A DNA stretch of 60,813 nucleotides from Streptomyces actuosus (GCF_016921115.1 NZ_JAFFZS010000043.1:1-60813); one strand, 5' to 3'; shown: positions 28,244 through 37,652, counted from the first letter of the stretch. Notes: a model not told the origin generated them from the letters alone. Numbers and translations are program-made.

Positions 28244-29014
28244 TCAGCGGTCCGGCCGCGCGCCGGACCGCTCCGCGCCGCCCGAGGCGGCCTGTGCGGC
28301 GGTCCGGTCGGCTTCGGCGTCGAGCCACTGGCGCAGCTCGTCCCGCAGCGACCGCTGGAACGTGGTGAGCAGGGCCTGCACGACCAGTGGGTGCATATGG
28401 GCGGACAGGGACTTCACATCCCGCGTGCCGCGGTCGCCGACCGCGGCACGCAGCAGGTCCGACAGCGCGTGCGCGGCGGCCCGCGAGTGTTCGATCAGGG
28501 CGGAACGGGCCGCCAGGACCGTCTCCTGCGACAGCGGTACGTCCAGCAGTTCGACGCCGAGCCGCAGCAACCCGGCGTCCACGCGGAACGCGCCGCCCTC
28601 CGGCACGACGACGTCCATGGCCGCCAGCCGTTCCACGTCCGCGTCGGTGAGCGGCCGGCCGGCGCGCCGTCCCAGCTCCTCACGGGTCAGCGCCTCGACC
28701 GTGTCCGGTGCCCACGACGCCACCACCGCCCGGTGCAGCGCGAGTTCCCGGGCACCCAGATCCGGCGGCAGCTGCCCGAGGTACCGCTCGATCGCGGCCA
28801 GGGTCATCCCCTGGTGCTGGAGCTCCTCGATGAGCGCGAGCCGCGCCAGATGCTCCGGCCCGTAGCGACCCACCCGCCGAGGACCGATGACCGGCGGCGG
28901 CAGCAGCCCCTTCGTCCCGTAGAACCGCACGGTGCGCACCGTGACGCCCGCGTGCGCGGCCAGCTCGTCGATGGTGAGGGTCGGCCCCGTCGGCTGCTCG
29001 GTGTCGGTCGTCAT
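28244..29014 (-). CDS. MerR-family transcriptional regulator
   Basis: 256 residues. The N-terminal winged helix begins LTIDELAAHAGVTVRTVRFYGTKGLLPPP, followed by GPRRVGRYGPEHLARLALIEELQHQGMTLAAI. The long C-terminal ~170 residues are helical and lack Cys clusters, so it is not a metal sensor; an acyl-CoA or drug-like ligand is more likely. It sits directly beside the beta-oxidation operon and is a reasonable candidate for its regulator, but this is inference. A near-perfect operator overlaps its own promoter. Confidence 0.88.
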   Translation of the reverse strand: MTTDTEQPTGPTLTIDELAAHAGVTVRTVRFYGTKGLLPPPVIGPRRVGRYGPEHLARLALIEELQHQGMTLAAIERYLGQLPPDLGARELALHRAVVASWAPDTVEALTREELGRRAGRPLTDADVERLAAMDVVVPEGGAFRVDAGLLRLGVELLDVPLSQETVLAARSALIEHSRAAAHALSDLLRAAVGDRGTRDVKSLSAHMHPLVVQALLTTFQRSLRDELRQWLDAEADRTAAQAASGGAERSGARPDR

Positions 29015-29021
29015 GTGCAGC

Positions 29022-29051
29022 AGTATCGCTGTCTCACCGATGCTGTGACAC
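29022..29051 (-). promoter_or_regulatory. MerR promoter with overlapping inverted repeat
   Basis: GTCTCAC (29031-29037) and GTGACAC (29045-29051) form a 7-bp inverted repeat with one mismatch and a 7-bp centre. On the minus strand a TGTCAC -35-like element lies within it, and 17 bp further is GATACT (29022-29027), 8 bp before the ATG. Operators placed between the -35 and -10 are typical of MerR autoregulation. Confidence 0.5.
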
Positions 29052-29205
29052 CGGAACGCCGGCGGAAGACCCTGGGAAACCGGCAGGTGGCACTGTGTGA
29101 GGGCGCCGGGGCACTCGGCACGACGAGGACGAGCCGGGCGAGCCCGCGCGGCGGCCGTGCAGGCGGTCCGGGGCCACTGTCGGTGGCATCGCCTACGGTG
29201 ACGTC

Positions 29206-29378
29206 ATGCCTGAGATCACGTACGTTCGGGGTGACGCCACCGCGCCGTCGGGACGGGGCGTCCAGGTGATCGACCGGCGGGCGGCCGATGGTCCTCGATC
29301 CAGCCGCTCGTCGTGGGCAGACCGGTCGCGAGGGGGATCCCCGTGACGGTGTACGACCACGGGGAGGAGCAGCGGTGA
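29206..29378 (+). pseudogene. Remnant of a macrodomain (ADP-ribose-binding) gene with central deletion
   Basis: Codons 1-22 (MPEITYVRGDATAPSGRGVQ...) are the start of an Appr-1-p/macrodomain protein. From about 29293, in a different frame, SIQPLVVGRPVARGIPVTVY then DHGEEQR is a plausible macrodomain C-terminus. About 100 central codons, including the ADP-ribose pocket, are missing. The stop TGA (29376-29378) overlaps the PfkB start as GTGA, preserving the ancestral operon junction. The 5' frame as it stands encodes a 46-residue peptide ending at 29346. TACGGT (29194-29199), 6 bp before ATG, suggests a still-present leaderless promoter. The S. coelicolor macrodomain protein SCO6735 would be the intact counterpart (from memory). 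Confidence 0.75.
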
Positions 29379-30298
29379 GCCGGGACATCGACGTCCTCGT
29401 CCTGGGCGGGGCGGGCGTGGACACCATCGTGTACGTGCCGCGGCTGCCGCTCCCGTACGCCGACAGCTACATGATCGACTCCGGGATCCGCACCCGCGCC
29501 GGGCAGACCGGCGACTTCGTCGCCGTGGGCCTGGCCGCGCTCGGCCTGCGTACCCACCACCTGGACCTGCTCGGCGACGACCCCGAGGGCGACCTGGTCC
29601 GCGCGCTCCACCGCGACCACGGCATCGGCCTCACCACGGTCCCGCAGCCGGCCGGCACCAGACGCGCGGTCAACCTGGTGGGGCCCGACGGCCGGCGCCT
29701 GTCCCTGTACGACACCAGCCGCACCCGCGACGACGACCGGCTGCCCGAGGACACCGTGCGCGCGCTCGCCGCGCGTGCCCGGCACGTCCACGTCTGCATC
29801 ACCCAGCCGTGCGCCCAGGCGCTGCCCCTGCTGCGGGAGGCCGGCGTCACGGTCTCCACCGACCTCCACGACTGGGACGGCGAGAACCCCTATCACGAGC
29901 CGTTCGCCCACGACGCGGACGTCGTCTTCCTGTCGGCCGCCGGGCTGGGCGACCCCGAACCGGCGATGCGCCGCATCGCCGCACGGGGCCGGGCCCGCAT
30001 CGTCGTCGCCACGGCCGGCGCCGAGGGCGCGCATCTGCTGGCCGACGGTGAGCTGACCGGCATACCGGCGGTGGCGCCGCCCGCCCCGGTGGTGGACTCC
30101 AACGGGGCCGGCGACGCCTTCGCGGCGGCCTTCCTCCACGGTCTGCTGCACGGGGAACCGCCCGCGCGGTGCGCCCGTCAGGGCGCGATCGCCGGCGCCC
30201 ACGCCTGCACGGTGCCGTCGACCCGGACCGCCGCCATCGGCCGCGCCGAGTTGCTCGCCCGCGCGGCCGGGGCGCAGTCGGCGCCGCCGGTGCCCTGA
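29375..30298 (+). CDS. PfkB-family carbohydrate/nucleoside kinase
   Basis: 307 residues from GTG 29375, with GGGGAGGAG 5-14 bases upstream. Ribokinase fold: the N-terminal VLVLGGAGVDTIVYVPRLP strand and substrate-site GQTGDFVAVGLAALG (in place of the usual GGxxxN), and the C-terminal PfkB signature DSNGAGDAFAAAFLHG containing the catalytic Asp. It phosphorylates a sugar or nucleoside; specificity unknown. It was translationally coupled to a macrodomain gene, now decayed, which hints at a role in ADP-ribose or ribose salvage. Its stop is 7 bp from the stop of the convergent peptidase. Confidence 0.88.
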   Translation: MSRDIDVLVLGGAGVDTIVYVPRLPLPYADSYMIDSGIRTRAGQTGDFVAVGLAALGLRTHHLDLLGDDPEGDLVRALHRDHGIGLTTVPQPAGTRRAVNLVGPDGRRLSLYDTSRTRDDDRLPEDTVRALAARARHVHVCITQPCAQALPLLREAGVTVSTDLHDWDGENPYHEPFAHDADVVFLSAAGLGDPEPAMRRIAARGRARIVVATAGAEGAHLLADGELTGIPAVAPPAPVVDSNGAGDAFAAAFLHGLLHGEPPARCARQGAIAGAHACTVPSTRTAAIGRAELLARAAGAQSAPPVP

Positions 30299-30305
30299 GG
30301 GCCGG

Positions 30306-31808
30306 TCAGCCGGAGTGCCCGTGCACCCCGTTCGTCGCCGCGATCTTCTTCCAGGACCTCGGCGGCACCGGGGCACCCGCCGCCCGCACCGCCACGGACG
30401 CCGCGTGCGCCGCCGGGGCGCCCGGCCTGACCGGCTGGAACAGCCAGGTGTCGAACAGCGCGGCCAGCGGCTTGCCGGAGACCTTCTCCGCCAGACGCCG
30501 GAAGTCGGCGACGGAGGCGTTGCCGTACCGGTACCGTCGCGTCCAGTCCTTCAGGAGCGCGAAGAAGGCCTTGTCGCCGATCTCGTTGCGCAGCGCCTGG
30601 ATGGCGAGGGCGCCCCGGTCGTACACGGCGATGTCGAACTGGTGGTCCGGGCCCGGATCACCGGGCAGCACCGTCCAGAAGGGGTCGCCGGCCGGGTGCG
30701 AGGCGTACACGTAGTCGGCGAGCTGCTGTGCCGTGCCCTCCCCCTCGTGCTCGGACCACAGCCACTGCGCGTACCGCGCGAAGCCCTCGTTGATCCAGAT
30801 GTCCTTCCAGCCCTTGACCGAGACGCTGTCGCCCCACCACTGGTGGGCCAACTCGTGCACCACCACCGAGGTGTTGGAGCCGTTCGAGAACTGCCGCGGG
30901 CTGTAGTACACGCGGGTCTGCGTCTCCAGGGCGTACCCGGTGGTGGTGTCGGGCACGTAGCCGCCCGCCGTGGCGAACGGATAGGGCCCGAAGTACGTGC
31001 TGAGCCAGTCCACGATCTCGCCGGTGCGTTCGACGCTCGCCCGGGCCGCCCCGTCGTTCTCGCCCAGATCCCGGCTGTAGGCGTTGATGACGGGGATGCC
31101 GCCCTCGGACGTGCTGCGCGTGATGTCGAACCGGCCCACCGCCAGCGTGGCCAGATACGTGGTCTGCGGTTTGTCCTGCCGCCAGTTCCAGCGCGTCCAG
31201 CCGAGCCGCGAACGCGTCGACCTCAGAACGCCGTTGGAGAGGGCCTGAACACCGTCGGGCACCAGCACCGACACGTCGTAGGTGGCTTTGTCCAGGGGGT
31301 GGTCGTTGCTGGGGAACCACCACCAGGCGGCCTCGGGCTCGTTGGCGCCGATGCCGCCGTCCGGCGTGCGGTGCCAACTGGTGAACCCGTACGCCTGCTT
31401 CGCGGAGGGCACGCCGCGATAGCGGACGACGACGGTGACGGCCGTGCCCTTGGGCAGCGGCCTCTTCGGGGTGATCGCCAGCTCGTGCTCGCCGGACGAC
31501 GCGAACGACGCGGCGGCGCCGTTGACGCGGACCTCGCTCACGTCGAGCAGGAAGTCCAGGTCGAAGCGCGACAGATCCTGCGTGGTCCTCGCCAGGATCG
31601 TCGCCGTGCCCTCCAGCTCGTCCGTGGCCGGCTGGTACTTCAGCCGCAGGTCGTAGTGGGAGACGTCGTATCCGCCGTTGCCGTACGCCGGGTAGTAGGG
31701 GTCGCCGATGCCCGGCGCGCCGGGGGAGTAACTCGCGGCCGATGCCGGGATCGCCAGCAGGACCGATGCCGCGGCGAGTGCGCCCGGCGCGATGATTCTG
31801 CGGTGCAC
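30306..31808 (-). CDS. Secreted M1-family zinc metallopeptidase
   Basis: 500 residues from GTG 31808, preceded by TTGGAG. Residues 1-~25 are a Sec-type signal peptide (VHRRIIAPGALAAASVLLAIPASA). The gluzincin site HELAHQWWGD is at about residue 316, with the third zinc ligand Glu in WINEGFARYAQW about 20 residues on. The N-terminal beta domain (YDVSHYDLRLKYQPATDELEGTATI) is typical of M1 aminopeptidases. At ~500 residues it is the short bacterial form without the long C-terminal helical domain. Predicted extracellular peptidase, possibly for protein scavenging. Confidence 0.9.
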   Translation of the reverse strand: MHRRIIAPGALAAASVLLAIPASAASYSPGAPGIGDPYYPAYGNGGYDVSHYDLRLKYQPATDELEGTATILARTTQDLSRFDLDFLLDVSEVRVNGAAASFASSGEHELAITPKRPLPKGTAVTVVVRYRGVPSAKQAYGFTSWHRTPDGGIGANEPEAAWWWFPSNDHPLDKATYDVSVLVPDGVQALSNGVLRSTRSRLGWTRWNWRQDKPQTTYLATLAVGRFDITRSTSEGGIPVINAYSRDLGENDGAARASVERTGEIVDWLSTYFGPYPFATAGGYVPDTTTGYALETQTRVYYSPRQFSNGSNTSVVVHELAHQWWGDSVSVKGWKDIWINEGFARYAQWLWSEHEGEGTAQQLADYVYASHPAGDPFWTVLPGDPGPDHQFDIAVYDRGALAIQALRNEIGDKAFFALLKDWTRRYRYGNASVADFRRLAEKVSGKPLAALFDTWLFQPVRPGAPAAHAASVAVRAAGAPVPPRSWKKIAATNGVHGHSG

Positions 31809-32265
31809 GAGAGCTCCAAGGGGTAGAAGCACGGTGTCCGTCGGCGCCTATGGAATCCCTGTGCCCCGGAGCATGTCCACGGCCCCCTCGGCCACACGAT
31901 CGTCATCCGGCCGCCGTGACCGAACCTCGCGCATACGCCCCTGCCGCCCCGCCGGAGGCGGCCCGCTCCGCCACCGGCCCGACGCGCTCCGGTCCCCTCG
32001 TTCCACGCACCCGTCCAGCGCCGTACCGGCCGTGCCCCTTCGACCATCAGTGCGCCGCCCGCGGCGCCCGCCGGAGCCGGCCTGCCGAGTCCGCCGAGGC
32101 GGGTTCTGGGGGAGCGCCCGGGGGTCGGCCGAGGAAGACCGTGGGGGAGACCGGCGGAAGACCGGCGCAGGAGCGCACCCGCGCCCGCGCGCCCCGCACG
32201 CACCGGCCCCCGACCCCTCGAGCCGTGCCGTGCTCATCTTTCCCTTTGCCGGGGATACTCACCGT
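31809..32265. other. Divergent intergenic region
   Basis: 457 bp between the peptidase and the gene at 32266. No coding content recognised. At the right end GATACT (32254-32259) lies 6 bases before the downstream ATG, compatible with a leaderless promoter. A promoter for the peptidase must lie near 31830-31880 but no clear consensus is seen. Confidence 0.45.
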
Positions 32266-33291
32266 ATGTCTGCCGCGTATGCGACCTTCGGCCTCGCCCC
32301 GGCGATGCGCGCCGGTTCGGTGCTCGCCGACGGTGGCTACCAGATCCACCGGGACTTCCTCGACTTCGTCGTGGACGGCCGTCCACTGCTGCTGCAACTG
32401 TCCGACCTGGACGCCGTCTCCCCGCTCGCCTCCGACCTGCCGCCCACCATATTCACCGAGCAGGTCCACAGCCTGCTGCTGGAAGGCGAGGCGCCCCTGC
32501 CCGGCGGGCGGTACGTACTCTACGGCTGCCCCGAGTGCGCCGACCCCGGCTGCGGGGCGGTCACCGCGCTCATCGAGCGGGACGGCGACGACTATGTCTG
32601 GCGGGACTTCGCCTGGCAGACGTCCGAGGACGTCGACCTGGAGCGCAACGGCTACCGCGGCACCGGGCCCTTCCGCTTCCGCGGCGAGGAGTACCGGGCC
32701 GTGCTGCGCTCGCTGCTGGAGGGACCCGAACCGGGACCGGCGCGCCGCCGGGTCCTGCTGATCGGTGCACGCGTCGCCCTGCTCGCCCGGCTCGCCGCCG
32801 CCCTGCGGACCATCGGCGTCGGCGCCGACATCACCCGGGACGCGCACGGCGTGCCCGCCGACGAACTGCGCCGCTACGGTGCCGTCGCCTTCGGCCACAC
32901 GGTCGGCGAGGCCGAACGCGCCGCCGTGCGCGCGGCGTTCGACGGGGCCGGCCTGGAGGTCGGCTACGTCGACGCGCGCGTCCCCATCGTGCCGCTCCTG
33001 GTCGCCCGGATCGAGCACGCCCTGGACCGCAGCCCCACGGAGCAGCGCCGGCTGGCCCGGCTGGTGACCGCGGACGGCGAGGCGCGGATCGAGGTCGTCG
33101 CGCCCTGCCGGGTCCGCCTCACCGCCTACCGACTCGACCGGCTCTCCCGCACCCGGGCGCGGGACGTCTTCGACGGCGTCCTCGACGCGGGACTCCACCG
33201 CATCCCCCTGGACGCCCGGGTGGTCAGGGGCCGCTCCCACCTCGTCGCCAGGACGTCCTCGGAGGTGCTGGTGGAGACGGCGGACCCCTGA
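32266..33291 (+). CDS. Conserved actinobacterial protein of unknown function
   Basis: 341 residues from ATG 32266, probably on a leaderless mRNA. I do not recognise a named family with certainty; I recall similar Streptomyces proteins being labelled oxidoreductase without experimental support. Residues ~85-95 contain a Cys cluster (CPECADPGCGAV) that could bind zinc. Residues ~158-175 (RRRVLLIGARVALLARLAAALRTIG) begin an alpha/beta segment resembling a Rossmann or response-type fold. No signal peptide or membrane segment. 49 bp upstream of the second ABC-F gene, same strand. Confidence 0.75.
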   Translation: MSAAYATFGLAPAMRAGSVLADGGYQIHRDFLDFVVDGRPLLLQLSDLDAVSPLASDLPPTIFTEQVHSLLLEGEAPLPGGRYVLYGCPECADPGCGAVTALIERDGDDYVWRDFAWQTSEDVDLERNGYRGTGPFRFRGEEYRAVLRSLLEGPEPGPARRRVLLIGARVALLARLAAALRTIGVGADITRDAHGVPADELRRYGAVAFGHTVGEAERAAVRAAFDGAGLEVGYVDARVPIVPLLVARIEHALDRSPTEQRRLARLVTADGEARIEVVAPCRVRLTAYRLDRLSRTRARDVFDGVLDAGLHRIPLDARVVRGRSHLVARTSSEVLVETADP

Positions 33292-33324
33292 GGAAGGGCG
33301 GCACGGACCGATGGCGGAGCCCCC

Positions 33325-33330
33325 TAGAAT
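33325..33330 (+). promoter_or_regulatory. Candidate -10 of a leaderless ABC-F transcript
   Basis: TAGAAT ends 10 bases before ATG 33341, and no ribosome site precedes that ATG. This arrangement is common for leaderless Streptomyces genes. The -35 region (near 33302-33307) is not convincing. Confidence 0.45.
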
Positions 33331-33340
33331 CGGCGCTCTG

Positions 33341-34978
33341 ATGACTGCAACCCTCGTCGCCAAGAACCTCTGCGCCGGGCACGGCGACCGCACCCTGTTC
33401 GGCGGGCTCGATCTCGTCGTCGCACCCGGTGACGTGATCGGGCTGGTCGGCGCCAACGGCGCCGGCAAGTCCACCCTGCTGAAGCTGCTCGCAGGACTCA
33501 CCGCACCGGAGCAGGGGGAGATCAGGTTCTCCCCGCCGACCGCGGCCGTCGGCCATCTCCCCCAGGAGCCGGAGCGCAGGCCGGGCGAGACCGTCCGCGC
33601 CTTCCTCGCCCGCCGTACGGGCGTCGCCGCCGCCCAGCGAGCCATGGACGAAGCCACCCAGGCGCTCGTCGACGGGGCCCCGGGCGCCGACGACGCCTAT
33701 GCGGTCAGCCTGGAGCGCTGGCTGGACCTGGGCGGCGCCGACCTGGAGGAGCGAGCCGAGGAGGTCACCGACTCGCTCGGCCTCGCCGTCGGCCTCGACC
33801 AGCCGACGACCTCCCTGTCCGGCGGCCAGGCGGCCCGCGCCGGACTCGCCTCCCTGCTGCTGTCCCGGTACGACGTCTTCCTCCTCGACGAACCGACCAA
33901 CGACCTCGACCTGGACGGACTGGAGCGCCTGGAGCGCTTCGTGACCGGCCTGCGCGCCGGCACCGTCGTCGTCAGCCACGACCGCGAGTTCCTCACCCGC
34001 ACCGTCACCAAGGTCCTCGAACTCGACCTCGCACAGCGGCAGACCAACCTCTACGGCGGCGGCTACGAGGCCTACCTGGAGGAGCGCGCGGTCGCCCGCC
34101 GGCACGCGCGGGACGAGTACGAGGAGTTCGCCGACAAGCGGGCCGCGCTGGAGGACCGCGCCCGGATGCAGCGGGGCTGGATGGACAAGGGCGTGAAGAA
34201 CGCCCGCCGCAAGGCCGGCGACAACGACAAGATCGGCCGCAAGTTCCGCAGCGAGTCCAGCGAGAAGCAGGCCGCCAAGGCGCGGCAGACCCAGCGCATG
34301 ATCGAACGCCTGGACGTCGTCGAGGAACCGCGCAAGGAGTGGGAGCTGCGCATGGAGATCGCGGCGGCCCCGCGTTCCGGCGCGGTCGTTGCCACCCTGC
34401 GCGACGCCGAGGTCCACCGCGGCGACTTCCGCCTCGGTCCCGTCTCCCTCCAGATCGACTGGGCCGATCGGGTCGCGGTCACCGGCGCGAACGGCGCGGG
34501 CAAGTCGACCCTGCTGGGCGCGCTGCTCGGCCGGGTGCCGCTGGACGCCGGGCATGCCGCGCTCGGTCCGGGCGTGCTGGTCGGCGAGGTGGACCAGGCA
34601 CGCGGCCTGTTCCACGGCCCCGAGACCCTCCTGGACGCGTTCTGCGCGGCGGTCCGGGACAGCGAGCCGGCCGACGTGCGCACCCTGCTCGCCAAGTTCG
34701 GCCTGAAGGCGGCCCATGTGCTGCGCCCGGCGGCGACCCTGTCACCGGGCGAGCGGACCCGCGCGGCCCTGGCGCTTCTCCAGGGCCGCGGCGTCAACCT
34801 CCTCGTCCTCGACGAGCCGACCAACCACCTCGACCTTCCCGCGATCGAGCAGTTGGAGTCCGCCCTCGACGCCTACGACGGCACATTGCTGCTGGTCAGC
34901 CACGACCGCCGCATGCTCGACGCGGTCCGCGTCACCCGTCGCCTGGAGGTCGCCGACGGCAAGCTGACCGAGCGCTGA
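33341..34978 (+). CDS. ABC-F ATPase (second copy in window)
   Basis: 545 residues from ATG 33341 (ATG 33311 in the same frame is an alternative). Walker A GANGAGKST in both halves; signature LSGGQAARAG in the first and LSPGERTRAA in the second, a Gly-to-Pro change in the second signature; Walker B VFLLDEPTNDLD and LLVLDEPTNHLD. The inter-domain linker is rich in Arg/Lys/Glu (RMQRGWMDKGVKNARRKAGD). No membrane segments, so a ribosome-associated or housekeeping role rather than transport. The stop codon sits in the loop of a small hairpin (GAGCGC-TGA-GCGCTC, 34970-34984). Confidence 0.88.
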   Translation: MTATLVAKNLCAGHGDRTLFGGLDLVVAPGDVIGLVGANGAGKSTLLKLLAGLTAPEQGEIRFSPPTAAVGHLPQEPERRPGETVRAFLARRTGVAAAQRAMDEATQALVDGAPGADDAYAVSLERWLDLGGADLEERAEEVTDSLGLAVGLDQPTTSLSGGQAARAGLASLLLSRYDVFLLDEPTNDLDLDGLERLERFVTGLRAGTVVVSHDREFLTRTVTKVLELDLAQRQTNLYGGGYEAYLEERAVARRHARDEYEEFADKRAALEDRARMQRGWMDKGVKNARRKAGDNDKIGRKFRSESSEKQAAKARQTQRMIERLDVVEEPRKEWELRMEIAAAPRSGAVVATLRDAEVHRGDFRLGPVSLQIDWADRVAVTGANGAGKSTLLGALLGRVPLDAGHAALGPGVLVGEVDQARGLFHGPETLLDAFCAAVRDSEPADVRTLLAKFGLKAAHVLRPAATLSPGERTRAALALLQGRGVNLLVLDEPTNHLDLPAIEQLESALDAYDGTLLLVSHDRRMLDAVRVTRRLEVADGKLTER

Positions 34979-35222
34979 GCGCTCCGCCGGAAGTGCCGCG
35001 GTGCGACGTCGGCCGACCGCGGCGCCGTCGTGGCCGGCCGCGCGGCTCCCCGCGCCCCTCGGTGGCGCTGCCGAACCGCGGTCGACGTCGCCCGACCTGC
35101 CCCGTCGTCTCGACCGGCGAGGCCGTGGACGGCGATGCCGCGGACGGGAAGGGCGGACGAGCGGACCACTCCTCGCGGAAGCGGTCCGGAGCCCGACCCG
35201 GGCCGGGGCCGGGCCCCGCCGG

Positions 35223-37652
35223 TCAGCGCCGGCCGCCCTTCTTCGGGTCGAGCAGGCCGGCGCGGCGCAGCGCGTCGGCCATGGCACTGTTGGCCGGGGG
35301 CGGAGCCTGCCGACCTCCGCCGCCTCCGCGACCCTGCCGCTGCTGCGGCGGGCGCCCGCCGCGCTGCCGGCCCCCGCCGGACGCGGACCGCTCCTGCGGC
35401 GCGGCCTCGTCGTCCAGACGCAGCGTCAGCGAGATCCGCTTGCGCGGGATGTCGACGTCGAGGACCTTCACCTTCACGATGTCGCCGGGCTTGACGACCT
35501 CCCGCGGGTCCTTGACGAAGTTCTTCGACATCGCCGAGACATGGACCAGGCCGTCCTGGTGCACACCGACGTCGACGAAGGCGCCGAACGCCGCCACATT
35601 CGTCACGACGCCCTCCAGGACCATCCCGGAGGACAGATCGGAGATCTTCTCCACGCCGTCCTTGAAGGTCGCGGTGCGGAACGCCGGCCGCGGGTCGCGT
35701 CCCGGCTTCTCCAACTCCTTGAGGATGTCCGTCACGGTCGGCAGGCCGAAGGTGTCGTCGACGAAGTCCTGCGGCCTCAGCGAGCGCAGCGCGCCGGAGT
35801 TGCCGATGAGCGCGCCGACCTCCTGCCCGCTGGTCGTCACCATGCGGCGGACCACCGGGTACGCCTCCGGGTGCACGCTGGACGCGTCCAGCGGGTCGTC
35901 CCCGCCCCGGATCCGCAGGAAGCCCGCGCACTGCTCGTAGGCCTTCGGGCCGAGCCGCTGCACCTTCTTCAGCCCCGTCCGGGACCGGAACGGCCCGTTG
36001 GCGTCCCGGTGCGCCACGATGTTCTCGGCGAGCCCGGAGGTGATGCCGGAGACCCGGGCCAGCAGTGGTGCTGACGCGGTGTTCACGTCGACCCCGACGC
36101 CGTTCACGCAGTCCTCCACCACCGCGTCCAGCGAGCGCGACAGCTTCACCTCGGACAGGTCGTGCTGATACTGGCCGACCCCGATCGACTTCGGGTCGAT
36201 CTTCACCAGCTCGGCCAGCGGATCCTGCAGCCGCCGAGCGATGGAGACGGCGCCGCGCAGCGACACGTCCAGGCCGGGCAGCTCCTGCGAGGCGAATGCG
36301 GAGGCCGAGTACACGGAGGCGCCCGCCTCCGACACCATCACCTTCGTCAGCTTCAACTCGGGGTGCTTGGCGATCAGTTCAGCGGCGAGCCGGTCCGTCT
36401 CGCGGGAGGCGGTGCCGTTGCCGATGGCGATCAGCTCGACGGCGTGCTCCCGGGCGAGGCGGGCCAGCCCTGCGATCGCCTCGTCCCAGCGGTTCTGCGG
36501 GACGTGCGGGTAGATCGTGTCGGTGGCGACGACCTTGCCGGTGGCGTCCACGACGGCCACCTTCACGCCGGTGCGGAAACCGGGGTCGAGGCCCAGCGTC
36601 GTCCGGGTGCCGGCCGGAGCCGCGAGCAGCAGATCGCGGAGGTTGGCGGCGAAGACGCCGACCGCGTCGTCCTCGGCGGCCGTGCGCAGCCGCAGCCGCA
36701 GATCGATGCCGAGGTGCACGAGGAGCCGGGTCCGCCACGCCCAGCGCACCGTGTCCGACAGCCACTTGTCCGCCGGGCGCCCGCGCTCGGCGATGCCGAA
36801 CCTCCCGGCGACGATCGCCTCGTACGACGACGGGCCCTCCGTCGGCTCCTCGGGCTCCAGGACCAGGTCGAGGACCTCCTCCTTCTCGCCGCGCAGCATC
36901 GCCAGCACGCGGTGCGAGGGCAGGTCGGTGAACGGCTCGGCGAAGTCGAAGTAGTCGGCGAACTTGGCCCCCGCCTCCTCCTTGCCCTCCCGGACCTTGG
37001 CGGCCAGTCGGCCGCGCACCCACATGCGCTCGCGCAGCTCGCCGATCAGGTCGGCGTCCTCCGAGAAACGCTCGGTGAGGATCGCGCGGGCGCCGTCGAG
37101 CGCGGCCTGCGCGTCGGCGACCCCCTTGTCCGCGTCGACGAAGGCCGCGGCGGCAGCCGCCGGTTCGACGGTCGGGTCGCCGAGGAGCCCCTCCGCCAGC
37201 GGCTCCAGCCCCGCCTCGCGCGCGATCTGCGCCTTGGTCCGCCGCTTGGGCTTGTACGGCAGGTAGATGTCCTCCAGCCGCGCCTTGGTCTCGGCGCCGC
37301 GGATCCGCGCCTCCAGCTCGTCGGTGAGCTTGCCCTGTTCGCGCACCGACTCCAGGATCGCCGTCCGACGCTCCTCCAGCTCCCGCAGGTAGCGCAGCCG
37401 CTCCTCGATCGTGCGCAGCTGCGCGTCGTCGAGCGTCTCGGTCGCCTCCTTGCGGTAGCGGGCGATGAAGGGCACCGTCGAACCGCCGTCGAGCAAGTCG
37501 ACCGCGGCCTTCACCTGCCGCTCCCGTACGCCGAGCTCTGCGGCGATCCTGCCTTCGATGGACCCTGCTTCGAGGGACCCGGGTGTCGTCACGAGCCGTA
37601 CCGCCTTCTCCACATCGGGTTGCGCGGCAATTGTGGCAGGTGGTGCCGACAT
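35223..37652 (-). CDS. tex: Tex family RNA-binding transcription accessory protein
   Basis: 809 residues from ATG 37652. N-terminal helical Tex domain with TVPFIARYRKEATETLDDAQLR, then IYLPYKPKRRTKAQIAREAGLEPLA; a YqgF/RNase H-like domain (TTLGLDPGFRTGVKVAVVD); a helix-hairpin-helix pair (GITSGLAENIVAHRDANGPF); and an S1 RNA-binding domain at about residues 672-742 (GMVLEGVVTNVAAFGAFVDVG). The last ~60 residues are an Arg/Gly/Gln-rich tail not found in shorter Tex proteins, probably extra nucleic-acid affinity. Tex binds RNA polymerase and nucleic acid. Single gene. Confidence 0.95.
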   Translation of the reverse strand: MSAPPATIAAQPDVEKAVRLVTTPGSLEAGSIEGRIAAELGVRERQVKAAVDLLDGGSTVPFIARYRKEATETLDDAQLRTIEERLRYLRELEERRTAILESVREQGKLTDELEARIRGAETKARLEDIYLPYKPKRRTKAQIAREAGLEPLAEGLLGDPTVEPAAAAAAFVDADKGVADAQAALDGARAILTERFSEDADLIGELRERMWVRGRLAAKVREGKEEAGAKFADYFDFAEPFTDLPSHRVLAMLRGEKEEVLDLVLEPEEPTEGPSSYEAIVAGRFGIAERGRPADKWLSDTVRWAWRTRLLVHLGIDLRLRLRTAAEDDAVGVFAANLRDLLLAAPAGTRTTLGLDPGFRTGVKVAVVDATGKVVATDTIYPHVPQNRWDEAIAGLARLAREHAVELIAIGNGTASRETDRLAAELIAKHPELKLTKVMVSEAGASVYSASAFASQELPGLDVSLRGAVSIARRLQDPLAELVKIDPKSIGVGQYQHDLSEVKLSRSLDAVVEDCVNGVGVDVNTASAPLLARVSGITSGLAENIVAHRDANGPFRSRTGLKKVQRLGPKAYEQCAGFLRIRGGDDPLDASSVHPEAYPVVRRMVTTSGQEVGALIGNSGALRSLRPQDFVDDTFGLPTVTDILKELEKPGRDPRPAFRTATFKDGVEKISDLSSGMVLEGVVTNVAAFGAFVDVGVHQDGLVHVSAMSKNFVKDPREVVKPGDIVKVKVLDVDIPRKRISLTLRLDDEAAPQERSASGGGRQRGGRPPQQRQGRGGGGGRQAPPPANSAMADALRRAGLLDPKKGGRR

